A DNA stretch of 64,000 bases, from positions 1-64,000 of the forward strand of contig LLCB01000074.1 of the NCBI GenBank assembly GCA_001414345.1, written 5' to 3'. A program made the translations under genes and the position numbers. Source of the DNA: Hymenoscyphus infarciens. Lineage: Eukaryota > Ascomycota > Leotiomycetes > Helotiales > Helotiaceae. This document shows, in pieces, positions 1-12,029 of this stretch. The number at the start of each line of letters is the position of its first letter. Position 1 is the stretch's first letter. The notes beneath the pieces are model-generated. The model worked only from the letters and a program-made list of their open reading frames with translations, had not been told where the DNA came from and did not search any database.

Positions 1-540
1 AGAAAGGTTATATAAAAGAGGACTTTTAGTCTATTATAGACTAAAAGTAGGTGGTTTTTAGTCTATAATAGACTAAAAGCATATAAATAAATAATTAGTT
101 AATTAGAAAGATTATATAAAAGAGGACCTTTAGTCTCTTATATACTAAAAGTAGATAGTTTCTAGTATATAATAGACTAAAGATAGGTGGTTTTTAGTTT
201 TTAATAGACTAAAAGTAGGTGGTTTTTAGTCTATAATAGACTAAAAGCATATAATTAAATAATTAGTTAATTAGAAAGGTTATATAAAAGAGGACTTTTA
301 GTCTATTATATACTAAAAGTATATAAATTAATAATTAGTTAATTAAAAAGATTATATTAAAGATAATTTTAAGTTTATAAAAGACTAAAAATATATAAAT
401 AATTAATTAATTTATTAAAAAGATTATACTAAAGAAGACTTTTAGTCTATTAAATACTAAAAGTAGATGGTTTTTAGTTTATTATATACTAAAAGTACGT
501 ATTATAGGTTTTAGTCTTTTTAGTCACGTTTCTTTTAATG
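1..540. repeat. AT-rich array of palindromic repeat units
   Basis: About ten copies of a roughly 25-base dyad of the form CTTTTAGTCTA-TT-TAGACTAAAAG are interspersed with a second recurring phrase (TTAGAAAGGTTATATAAAAGAGGAC and variants, near 1, 105, 275, 345 and 415). Copies differ mostly by C/T and G/A changes and the block is very AT-rich, which fits RIP acting on a tandem or dispersed repeat. No open frame is credible here. The left end of the array is outside the window, so its true size is unknown. Confidence 0.75.
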
Positions 541-631
541 CCGTCAAAGGCCGATTTTACACGTGATACCTGCGCGCTAACAAAGCTCAAAAGGCGACGT
601 AGTCATACCGACGTTAGACGAGTTATATAGC

Positions 632-676
632 CCTTAGGAGGGCTGGTTATAACGTTATAACCTGGCCCTCCTAAGG
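632..676. repeat. 45-base near-perfect palindrome
   Basis: Two arms of 22-23 bases (CCTTAGGAGGGC-TGGTTATAAC and its complement, which has one extra base) meet around GTTATAAC. The palindrome lies at the boundary between the AT-rich array and the balanced-composition stretch that leads to laeA. Such a dyad could be a transposon end, a cruciform or a binding site; nothing in the sequence decides between these. Confidence 0.6.
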
Positions 677-1637
677 CTCGGGCTCGGTTAAATCGGCATG
701 CCCGTGGTGCGGCCGTCACTCGGAAAGCCCTGTTCCACCCTGTTCAACGTGCATGAATACCTACAAGCCCGGCCGCATTCAACCTATAGCCATACTGCTG
801 GGTCGACTTGGCCCCACCGCATTTTGCGCGACTGCCATTCAATTGGCCTCATTCGCAAGATCCCACAGAAGAAAGAAGTCGAGTCCACATGCATGGTTCG
901 CGGCAAACGGCTCACCGCAATGCAATGGCTTTGTTGGAGATGATTGTTGGAACTTACTTTTTTTTTGGGACTGTTGGAAAAGGGTTGATTCTACGTTTGA
1001 GACTGGAACTAGGAGTTTGCGAGTGGGTAAAAAGCTGGGTACAGCCGAACATGTGCGATGTGAACCCAAGTACCCCGTAAAAGGAGAACGAGCGAGGTGG
1101 TGGGTGTCTCGAGATTCGACGTGCAGCCCTGGATAAATCCACCAATTCCCTCTTCTGGGACGCTGAGAAAATGGCACTTGATCATGTACACCTGGCTCAC
1201 ACCTCAGCCTTCCCTCCCAAGAGCCAGTAGGGTAAAAAGGCCTCCCCCTTCCTGAGCGAGTTCGCCTTCCATATTGAATGTGGTGTTTCGACTTTGAAAG
1301 GTGCAGCTGGTTAAGTACCCTTTTGGAATGCTGAACGACGGATACCTCCCCATCATACACCATCTGGCACCCAGCTGACAACCCTCCCATTGAGCCTGAC
1401 AAGTCAAAACTTCTTATCAATCATCTGATGTGGGAATGTTTCAATAAAACTGGAACCGCCATGGCAATGGTTGGCATCGTAGGACACATAGGAGCCGCTA
1501 CCAACACTTTCGCAGGGTATCTTGGTACACGCCGTCTTCGTACATCCTCGTACTCATCCCAGCGAAATGGTTTGGTGTGGTTGCAGAGATACATGGGTGG
1601 TCGTACTGAGTACATGTACGGCTGAGTACCAGAGGAT

Positions 1638-1669
<32 letters not shown>

Positions 1670-4600
1670 GATGCACATCAGACCTGCGCCGGGCGTCAAT
1701 CAAAGAGGCCACCAACTCGGCAAGAAGTTGCTGGTTCTGAAAGGTGGGATCCCCAATAAGCCCAAAGCCCTACACAATTCCAACTCGGGAGACTTCTCAG
1801 CCTCCTTCGTGGAGTACGAGCTGGGTGGTGTCGTCACGGTGAGGGCTCTATGTGGTTGAGATTGGCGGAGACATCATACAGACCGCCGTCGTCCTTGCAA
1901 GACTGGCCACTTTTGCCGAGAAGATTCGTCTTGATGCATTTCGTGGGTACGGACAGGTTGCAGATGGGCAGACGTGCAGATCTTCTGCAGCAAGTAGAGG
2001 AAGATGGCGAGTTGCAAGTGTTAAGAGGGACTGTAGTGAGCTGCCATTGTGCCAAATAACTGCAAGATGTAAGTTCCTGCACCCTCGTTCTCGCCCAACG
2101 ATAGAAGAAGCATGCCCAAGGCCTAAGGTAGGTCTACACATAGCAACAGCATGGGATGGTCTTTTTTCTGCGGCACAACCTCACTCTCCCGCCGCTTGGG
2201 CTGCTGTTGAAATGTTCGTGTAGTTGTGTTTCCCACCTCTTCCCAGGCAGTCAGTCTAGCGTTTGCTTGCTCCGTCCTCTCGGGATCCCTGTGACACTGA
2301 CATCTTACGCGTCAAAACATTCCGGGCCACGCAAGGTTCATGAGCGGCAGAGACGGTGGTTCGTGGGTGGGAGGAGTGCACCCGACACGCTGGTAACTCT
2401 GGTTCGTTACTTAGAGCCTTCCTCTCGAAGCGAAGCCTTTGCTGCATCCACACCCTCGACACCACCCAAGGAGGTGCAAGCTGGAATTGACTCCTCTACA
2501 CGCAGATTCTGCACGTCTGCGTTGGTGTGCGTCTGGCTGATGCATCGGGCATCAAAAGGAAGAAAAAGAGAGGGTTTGGAAAGGGTTCCCCTTTGGAAGA
2601 TGGGAAATCTCTCGATCGAGTCGACTTTTCTCGTTACTCGGTGGCTGGCCTTCTCTCGCCTATCAGATCTATTGACGTGGGCGTCCTTGTCTTCCATTCG
2701 GGCTCTCTCTGCGGCAAGTCGAGGCATGACTCCGTAGTTGGAATGTGCAATGCAGAGTGATCTTCTGTGATCTTCTCTCCCCTTGCCCAATTCATGCCTC
2801 CTTCGCTTGACCCAAGCAGTCATGGAGCAGTCATGGAGCAGCCATGGAGCAGCCATGGAGCAGCCAACGACAAGCCTCATGCCCACGCCCATGCCCAAGT
2901 CAGCCGCTAGATACAACGACTTGTTCCGCTCCCCCCCGTCTCCGTCTCCGTCGACCCAAGATAGCGGACCAACTGACACTAGCCCTGTACGCTGTGACTG
3001 GTATCCAGAAATCCGGGAAACTCTGATGTGATGTGATGAAGGATTGGACTCCAAGGACGAGAATAAAAGCCACGTCCTTCTGCTGTTGGAAAAAAAAAGA
3101 ATCCATCTTCTTTCTCTTCCTCATCTTCTTCTCGAGCTCCTCCAAGCATTTCTCGTAGCCTTCTCGCCATTTGTTTCCCAAAGAGCAATTTACAGCCTCC
3201 CGAGGTGGACCTGCGTCAAGACCAAACATCTCCACCCCGTTGTGTTGTGGTTGACTTTCAACGTCTCAACGACAGTCCAGACTCGCCCGCGTCACCTCGT
3301 GGCCTTCGCGTGGCCTGAAAACCCCACTGCCACAGTACAAATTTGTCAAGCTGCGGCACGCTTCCTGTGACCTGATATCGAGAGACATCCTTAGGTTAGT
3401 CATTTATTGCTGTTTTTGGCACATCTACTTGTACTTGTATTGTTGAGAGGGGAGACCCGCCTTGTTGGAACCGTTCCGTGCTGAAACAGTTTTCAGGCCA
3501 AGACCTCGCCAACTCACTATCTCCGGGCAAGAGAGCCCAATCCCAGCGACACCTAAAAGCCAAGCTGGAGGCTTCCACGAACCTGGGCCTGGCTCCGTAC
3601 CCGTCCCGTACCAGGTTCCCGTGGCTTCCACCACTGCCACTGCCACTGCCACTGCCACTGCCATTCCCAACATCGGACATTTTTCTCCTCAAAGTGCGGG
3701 TGCGGTTGCTTTCAACGGAAGGACCATCCTGGTTGGCAACTGGCAACCTAATTTCCCAATTCCCAGCAGTTCAGTTAGCAAATCGCGGGAAGCCCTACCC
3801 GTTTCCAGCCGAGCGAGCGCGCTGGACTAAGATCAATACTAGTAGGCGGCCTGGTAGCGAGACGAGAGCTTGACCACAGCACCACCGCTTACATAGCTCT
3901 CTTCCCTACCTGAACTTCATTCTTCATTGTTTTTGCCTCAACAGCAGACGACCATTGAGTTGAGACGAGCCTGATTCTACAAATACCCAAGCCAAACTAA
4001 ACCAACCCAGGGCATTTGGAGGCAACACTCTTCGCCCCCACTGCTCGCTTTAACCGCGTCTCAAGCCCCCGTTGTCTTCCAAGATTTGGCCCAACTCGGA
4101 TTTCTCCTGCATCTCTGGAGCAAGTCTGACAGCAATTACCTAGCATTGCCGGCGCCACTCGACCTTTTATGCGCGCCTATTTGGCACTCGAGGAGAAGAT
4201 ACGAGGGCAGATCCCTCCTGCAATCGTACGGCGCACTCCACCTTCCCATCTGCGCACAGCACAGCACAGCACAGCACATCACAGCGGAACACAACTGCAG
4301 AACATCGCCCTCTGCAGACTCACCTCCCCTCACCTCCCCTCACCTCACTGTACAGAGCAGTCGGCGAGTTCCAGCTCGTACACCGTCCACCATCCATCCG
4401 CCCAAGACCCTCGAGGCCCAACAAGGCAGTACAGTGCAATTGGCACCTCCCAGCTCCCCGGAACAGAACTCTCTCCACTCCATACTGTGCCATTTCTGTC
4501 ATTCCGAGGAATCTTGCATATTATACGTGCAACTACAGGAAACCAGGCACTGACCCAGTCAATTGTCTCCCACCATCAATCGTGTGTACTGCACACTGCA

Positions 4601-6151
4601 CACTGCACGCTGCACACTGCATCTTGAGATTCTTCTGAGACCGCAGACGACGTAGCTAGGTAGTCACCCCCCGGTAGTGGTAGGTAGTGGTAGTGGTAGT
4701 GGAACGCCCAAGGAAGGCTCGAAGAACCTCGACCTCAGTAAACCTTGAAGCGCCCATCTCCCCTCCTAGCTCCCTCTCCCATCTCCCTGCCAAACCCAGC
4801 ACTACCTAGGTACTGAGCAGTGACAGCACCCCTCCAACCCTCAACCCGTCAAAACACCGAGCAACGCCTTCCCACCTCACCTCCCCTGAACCTTGGGTGG
4901 CTCCTGCCGTGCTTCTCGCTTTTAAAGGCATCCACATCCCCCTACCCCCCCGCGCCGCACTGGACTTTTTTGGTGCCCAATTTCTGTAGGCAGCTGTACC
5001 TGTAGTCGAGCTTCTCTTTCTACACCATCATCCGCAACATCAACACCAACATCATCTAGTCTATTGGCATTCATTCATTCCTATCATCACTCGCTATTTT
5101 CTCAGCTCACCAGCTTTCTTTCACCTTTCTCAATATCCCCTTTCTCCTTCGGATCTGCCATCGAGAGTCCGCCCCCAAAACGACCGATTGGGACCTCACA
5201 ACCCCACCATTTGCTGTAATCAGCACCAGCACCAGCACCAGCACGAACACCTTCAAGCACTACCCCGCCAACAAATTCCAACTTCTGCAACTCATCTTAC
5301 TCGATCGACCTCCAGACGCTGCTCAATCCATTGCACCCCTCCCAGAACACCCCCCTTCAGGTCACCTCCTCCCCAGCTGCATACATACCTTTCCTCGAGT
5401 CCTATAGGTACTCTTAATTCATTCTTGAGCAGACAAAGTCCCCAGGGACTGAATCCCACCTTGCCATCGCCAGGACCAGCCTAATTGGAAGAGCAGCACC
5501 TCCCGCGCACACTTCTCCCTCCGGCACAGCCCTCAGTGTCCAGTACCTTCCTCTCATCCTACCTACCATTCTCGTCAGGCCGAAATATCCTGTACGTTAA
5601 AACCTGGGCAGCCCAATCATAGGCCGCGCACACCTCGAAAAGACCCAGAAATCCAACCCTCCAACTGCCCGTACATAGCCTTCAAGCGCCACCCAATCTA
5701 TCTGCACTCAGCAGCACCACCACGGCGGTTTGCCCCATCCCATTTCTGGTGTAGTTCGACGCAAGACACCCAGTCAGTCTCCCCAACAAATATCTACCAC
5801 TCGTTTTCTTTTCCCTGCTGCAAGCTACCGTTGTATTCACATAATTGGGACCTTCTGCCCAGTCCATTGGACGCACTCTTGGAACCGTTCGAATTTTTTC
5901 CGATCCTCTATATTTCCACTTGATCCTCTCCTTCCCACTCTACATCGACTCGGGGAAGTCTGGTAGCCCGCGCTCCATCAACAAGCTTTTCCAAGCCCAC
6001 TCAAAATACCATCTACGAACCTTCACAGACAATACTCGGAAACGGGAGCTTGCCACTGACTGTGAGTCCGAAGTCCACATTCCCTGGAATTGGACCCGGC
6101 CAATCTTCCAACAGCCATCCCGGGGAGCAAAATAATACTTCGAGCGCGGCC
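677..6151. other. Gene-free stretch upstream of laeA
   Basis: No convincing gene was found in about 5.4 kb. Open frames exist (for example 839-1420 minus, 2156-2737 plus) but have no recognisable domain, overlap on both strands and look like chance. The plus strand becomes rich in C and T from about 2.3 kb onward. It carries simple repeats: an 11-base unit at 2821-2864, CCACTG at 3631-3662, CAGCA at 4254-4278, GGTAGT near 4673-4702 and CAGCAC at 5221-5244. This is what a very long promoter and 5' leader of the downstream laeA would look like, but a non-coding RNA gene cannot be excluded. Confidence 0.5.
2821..2864 (+). repeat. Short tandem repeat, 11-base unit x4
   Basis: Four consecutive copies of CATGGAGCAGY (Y = T in the first, C in the next three). 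It lies in the non-coding stretch upstream of laeA. Confidence 0.85.
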
Positions 6152-7613
6152 ATGGCTCAAAACGGGTACGTACTGTTCTTCCCCTTGTCGAGGAAACATA
6201 TCTTGAAGTTGGGACGGTCTCCACCCACTCGCAGATGGCTCTGGCAGCTTCGGGTTTATGCCGTCGTTACCCATTGAGGGGGGTGGGGCTCCTATCGGTA
6301 CTCTGGCTATTTGATCATCCCAAGCTAACTTTGCTTCTCTCTAGAATGTCGTATCTCGGTCCTCTACCTGGTCCAAACTCACCAGAGGCAACCTTACGCA
6401 ATCCGGACAATTACCTGGAGAATAACAGAGAGTATCATGGATGGCACAAGGGCAAATACATGTTTCCATGTGATGAGGTAATTCCATCATATCCACTACC
6501 AAAAAGCGAATAGCGAAGCTAACGACATGTAGAAAGAGATGGACCGGCTAGACATGTTTCACAAATTTTTTGATGTCGCTAGGGGGAAACTTAGATCGGC
6601 ACCAATACGCCTGGAGCAGTCTGGGGACACGATCAAAATTCTAGATGTAGGAACTGGCACCGGAATATGGGTAAGCTTAAACGCGGGAGTAGGGGCTAGA
6701 GAAGGTGATGCTAACATGTTGACAGGCTATAGATATCATGGAGTAAGACTGACCTTTCCGAGTCAATTCCGTCTTAGTACTAACGTTCATGACAGCCAGT
6801 TGGAATACAGAGGGATAAACCCCAACATTCTCGAAGCAAAAGGAATCGACCTTTCGCCAATTCAACCATCTAGCATCCCGCCAGGTTTGTCATTCCATCA
6901 AATGGATTTTGAGTCTCCATGGGGAAGTTTAGGACTGGACTGTTGGGACTTGGTACATATGCGGATGCTCAATGGTAGCGTTGCAAGCTGGAGGGAAATG
7001 TATCACAAAGCTTTCTTGTAGGCATACCTCGAAATCCCTGGGCAATCCTCTAATTTCTATAGTGCCTTGAAACCAGGAATAGGTCATGTTGAACTTGTCG
7101 AACTAGACATGACACCTCGATGCGACGACAGGTCCCTCGACTCCGATTCCCCACTGATACACTGGGCTAATCACCTTTTCGGAGCTACACAGGAGCATGG
7201 CAAGCCATTGGCATACAACGTGAATACTCGCCTTGACCTAGAAAGCCAAGGTTTCGAGGACATCCGTCATGAAATAATACAGGTTCCATTAAACCCTTGG
7301 CCTCTGGATTCGCAGCAAAGAGAGATTGGCAGGTGGTTCAATTTATGTCTCACAGAAAGTCTGGAGACTCTTTCCCTTGCTCCCATGACTCGCATTAGCG
7401 GGTGGACCAAAGCTCAAGTAATGGAGCTCATCGACGAAGCGAAAAAGGATATTTGCTCTGGAAGTGTTCATGCTTATTTTGAAATGTAAGCCCCGCTCCA
7501 TCTTCTACTTTGAGTTGCAGCAACGGACTTGGGAGGAGATGAGATATTTTGGTCGTTAGATACTAATATCACGTAGGCATATATGGACTGCTCGCCGCCC
7601 TGCAAAATCCTAA
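6152..7613 (+). CDS. laeA: LaeA-type methyltransferase, global regulator of secondary metabolism
   Basis: Seven exons: 6152-6165, 6345-6477, 6533-6670, 6726-6742, 6796-7017, 7063-7485, 7577-7613, giving 327 residues. All introns are GT-AG; the last has a TACTAAT branch point. Seen in the protein: [17 protein letters not shown], the SAM-binding motif [11 protein letters not shown] (about residues 85-95), [34 protein letters not shown] and the C-terminal [14 protein letters not shown], which together follow the LaeA/Lae1 pattern closely. In the family, LaeA acts in the nucleus with VeA and VelB and affects the expression of many metabolite clusters and development. The 17-base exon 4 is small but required for frame. 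The N-terminus is the uncertain part: the ATG at 6152 gives only about 34 residues before REYHGW, and the open frame extends upstream without an ATG, so an additional 5' exon is possible. Confidence 0.92.
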
Positions 7614-10173
7614 GAGACTCCGCTGTTGCCACGAGCCGCCAACGACCACGTCTGTCTCGCCCACACGAAATGAAGTGCAAACCTCTGTTCTATCGTCAGC
7701 GCGCCGTTCCATGCATTAGCAGGGAATTCATCATCCGACATCTCATAACAATTCGATTTGCCCGGACCGCAGAAAGATTGGCTTGGCCAACCCCATGCCG
7801 CCAATGAGTCTTGGTTTGCGCGCATGTGGACACTTTAAGCGCCGATAATGATCCCTGGTATGAGGTTGTTGGCGGCTTCCCGAAAAATAGGTTTGACGGC
7901 CCCGTTGGGTGTGAATGTTTCTGAACTGGTCTTATTCGTCCGGGAACGCAAACGCGGCAGCCGCGAAGGAACGGACCGACGTGGGCCAAGATTACTTTTC
8001 GGTCAGTGGTCACGGTTTTCTCGAGAGTTACACGAACGAATTCTTGGCTCTCGGGGAGTGCAGGGTCGAGGCAACAGCGAGGCGCAGCAAAGTACAGCGC
8101 ACCAAAGAATGATTTTAGAGGCGTCACCTACGAGTGGTACGTACAATGGGTCACAGCGAGGCGACCCGACCGTCTGGGACTGATTGTCTGATGTTGGATG
8201 AGTACGACTTTTTGAGCGGGGTCGATATGTGACGTGTCACTCATTTGGTGTCTATTTCTGCGATTTCTGCCGAAGAAAGTGACATTCGTATGCGGGAAAG
8301 GCAAATGATGAGCTGGCAAAAGTTCTGGGAACCGTGGGGGTTTGTCTCCTGCATGCACTTGTCTGATCTTGTAACAATTCAGCTCGATTGTTGATATGTC
8401 GGTGAAGAGATGGAGACAATGGATCCTTGGGGAGAAATAATGGACGATCCCAGGGCGGTGGTAGCGAGTTTTGTGGACCATCAGCCTGTTTATGGTTGAG
8501 GAGCGGGAAAGGATATGTCTTGCATGCCTTTGGGTCTTGCAGAATGTGTCTTTGATTGAGAAGATCTCGTAAGCATTACGAGAATGGGTCAGCAGGGCGT
8601 GCAGTGCAGGTGCAGCAAGAACCCCACCACACACTACGAAAAGAGGAAAGCGAAGAGCACAAAACGGAATGATTTGCGACGACAAGTCCTGGGATATTCC
8701 AAACATACGGTCATGTTTTCGACATCGGTCGACCCGAGCGAGAATGAGCCACAGTATGGCGTATTTCGAATGTTCTCTAATACATCGTTCCTGTTTCGAT
8801 TCAATCTTTCATGTTGATACTCGACTCTTGAGGGCTATAATTTCATTTGTGCCGTCTCTGGCACCCTTGGAAAAGCGTTTGCCGTTTTAACGGTCCTAGA
8901 GGACATGGCAGTCACCGCAGCAAAACTGGCCGACGAAACTTGTTACCCTAGTAAGGTTCGTACTACTACTCGTTCCTCAAGATGGCATGCATTTACTAAT
9001 TGTTGAAGCCTTCCAGGACACCGGAGATGAGTTTGACGGGCCACTGGGACCAACATTCATTTGATGTGCTAGAAGACCGAAGAAATTTAGTCACTCTCTG
9101 TTGGGCGCTATTGCGTTTCAAAGCTGTTTGATATTCAAGAAGTGGGAAACTTTACGAATCGGAAAACTGACGAGTTGGAGATTCTACGATTTCCGGAAAT
9201 GGTTTAGGGGGGCGGTGTGGTGATGGATGACCTTCTCGCAGGGATAAATGGGAATGTAAGATGCAACAGGGGGAAAAGGCATGCACGGATGGATTGGGGG
9301 GTTGTTGTGTTGAAGCCGTTGAAGCGCGTTACGGAGTATGTGTGGGAGGTTGAAGCGCTGTGAGTGGGTGTGATGAGAGGGTTGGGATGTGGAGTGGAGG
9401 GGTATTGAAGCGCCTGTGCTTGACTGAACCTTTTGACCAAACCGCCCGAGCTAAACCAAGTTGGGCGCTTTCCAGCCGCGAAAACCAGCGATAGCAATGT
9501 CAAATTATATCTCACTAAACTTTTACTTATCCCTAGCCACTAAACCCCCCCCCCTAAAAAAAAAACCAGGTCACTCTCTTTTCATTTAGAATAGAGAATC
9601 TGATATTCTATGCGCGTAGTAGGAGTGTTACTTGAAAGTCTAGCTATTTACAGGCTGTCTAGCGATTGAAACTTCCTATAAACCAACCAACTCTAAATCA
9701 TCTTCTAATCCCTCTAATCTTGCATTCTCCTTAGCATTTCGATCAAGATAATTCGTAAAATACATAACCCAGAGAGTCGGCATAATACATATATCCAACT
9801 TCTTCACAAGTAAACTCCCAAAGGATTTGTCTTTGCGATAGCCTCGGAATAATCGCCCGCTGGTTGTTGTCTATTCTTAACACCCTCGAGATCTTCCTTA
9901 AAGGTAACTGAACTCTTCTCGTAGGTATTTTTAAACCACATGATGAAAAAGGTGATGTAAGTAGATAGATAGAGAGGAAAGGAGTCCTTAATATAAGAAG
10001 AAAAGACTTAAAGTAAACATAGCACCTAATAACATAGATATTGAATAGTAGAGGAACTTCTATACTTCCTACTATATAAATATAAAGAAAGGATTAAATA
10101 TATAGATAGTAAAGTATATTATAATAAAATAAACTCTTCAAAGAAACCTTATTATAAATACTAACTTAATAAA
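7614..10173. other. Gene-free stretch downstream of laeA
   Basis: Minus-strand open frames at 7696-8127, 8128-8706 and 9204-9515 have no recognisable motif, and the last is low complexity. A run of C followed by A at about 9546-9566 marks the change to AT-rich DNA, after which the sequence resembles decayed repeat. Confidence 0.45.
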
Positions 10174-10355
10174 TTCTATTTATCGCTTTTCGTCATATAC
10201 ACGTATTTGAGGCTATTTTGAGAATTTCTGTATTTGCTAGCTAGCTTCTAGTATCTTACTCTACACTCTCTTATATGCTATCTTTTTAGGCTAATTAGGA
10301 GGCTCCCTAAGCATCTCACTAATATAAGAGTAAAAAGAGTAAGTACTATTAGCTA
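10174..10355 (-). repeat. Split direct repeat B2 (outer copy)
   Basis: 182 bases matching 10579-10760 without gaps. It is GC-richer than its partner (TCGCTTTTCGTCATATACACG against TTACTTTTCGTTATATATACG), so the inner copy has suffered more RIP-type change. It begins with TTCTATT, the shared core heptamer. Confidence 0.85.
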
Positions 10356-10431
10356 TCGTACTCATTTAAGAGGCTAAAAAAGTACTAACTAATCCTAGTA
10401 AGCGTATCGCGAAAGAGTATAAGAGTAGGGT

Positions 10432-10585
10432 TGAAAAAGAGCTTAATACTAAATAAGACGTTAAAAGTAATAGGAAGTATTATTAGTAGAATAGAGGTTA
10501 CTTGGCATAAGAGGAGGTATATATATATATACCTCCTTCTTACTTAATAAGCTAATTCCTTAATTTACTATAAACCCTTTCTATT
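10432..10585 (-). repeat. Split direct repeat A2 (inner copy)
   Basis: 154 bases matching 15399-15552. It contains an internal hairpin, GAGGAGGTATATATATATATACCTCCTT. About 14 differences from A1 were seen, all transitions, all with A2 carrying the A or T. Confidence 0.87.
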
Positions 10586-10760
10586 TATTACTTTTCGTTA
10601 TATATACGTATTTAAGGCTATTTTAAGAATTTCTATATTTACTAGCTAGCTTTTAGTATCTTACTCTACACTCTCTTATATACTATCTTTTTAGGCTAAT
10701 TAGGAGGCTTTTTAAGTATCTTACTAATATAAAGGTAAAAAGAGTAAGTACTATTAACTA
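10579..10760 (-). repeat. Split direct repeat B1 (inner copy)
   Basis: 182 bases directly abutting A2 and overlapping it by the heptamer TTCTATT. It matches B2 at 10174-10355 without gaps. Confidence 0.85.
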
Positions 10761-12029
10761 CCTTAAGAGAGGTTACTCGACTAATTAAAGAGAAGCTACT
10801 ATAAATATAAGAAAGGATAAAGCTTTTTAAAAGCAAAAAGGACTATAAGTAGTGTAAATAGTAATATAACGTAGTTATAATAAAGAACATACTACCTACT
10901 AACTATAAGGGTCTTCTAAAGCCTACTAGGCTAGAAGAGAGAGAGCTCTATCTATTAAAAAGCGTCTATTTAAAAGGTATCGCTTCTAATAGCTTAGAGT
11001 AAAGTACCTCTTAAAAGTATTCAAAGTCTACCTTCTAAGTATTTAAATATCTATATCTAACACTCTATTATTAGAAGCATATTATATAGCACCCCTACAT
11101 AGACTATGTTCTAAATATAATATACTATTACTAATACTAACTATTCAGAGGCAGTAGCGTAAAGAGCTAATATATCGGTTTCTTATAAAAGAACTGCTCT
11201 CTTAGTAAAAGAGTAGTACTATAGGAGGTTAAGAATCGAGAGTAAATAGCGCTTAAAGTACTACTATAGAGTAGGTAGGTGATCCTATACCTAATACTAA
11301 TATCTCTACCCCTATATACTCGTAGTTTAATTTACTCGATTATAGATATATAATTACGTATTTATCTTCCTTAGTAAAAGTAATATCCTGTTATTAAAGG
11401 CGTATATATATAAATACTTTATAGTTAACTAAATTAGCGTCTTTATATATAATCTCTATAGTACGAAGAAATCCTATAAAAGCTAGCTTTATAACAGCTT
11501 CGAAGTTAAGGCTATTGATCTATCTTAGTTATAGGACCTAAGGCCTAGCCCTTAGAGCTTAAGAGGTAATCTAGCGTAATTATAGCATTAATAAAGGCTT
11601 CGCCTTCTTCTTCTTATAAGAGCCCTATGTTACTTAAACATCTACTATAATTCGACGTAAAAGCAAGGACTTGAATAGCTTTAGATCTAGGTTATACTCT
11701 ATATATATTAATTAAATCGTAGAAAGGCTGATTTATATAGAGTTCGCCTTTAAAAGTCCTTAACCGATCCTACTATATACTCTCCTTAAAACCTACTTAT
11801 AAAGTGCTAAAGTCGTCGTCGGCTATAGTCGCTAGAGTCTCTTAACCTAGAACCTCTTAAAAGAGTGTATATATATACTATATACCTTCTAAGTGTTTAG
11901 TAAGAGGCTATAATAGAGGAGCCTTACGTATATCTTAGATATTCTAACTTTGTTCTTTATATATTTAAGATAATTAAGAAAGGGATTATTAAATCAAGAG
12001 ACTACTAGTATAGGTACTAATTAGCTACT

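Noticed and set aside
1..540. CRISPR-like array
   Set aside because: Units are palindromic, degenerate, irregularly spaced and lie in a eukaryotic genome.
839..1420. 193-codon minus-strand open frame
   Set aside because: No motif, overlaps several plus frames, atypical composition. Treated as chance.
7696..8706. Two abutting minus-strand frames (143 and 192 codons)
   Set aside because: No recognisable domain and no plausible splice connecting them.
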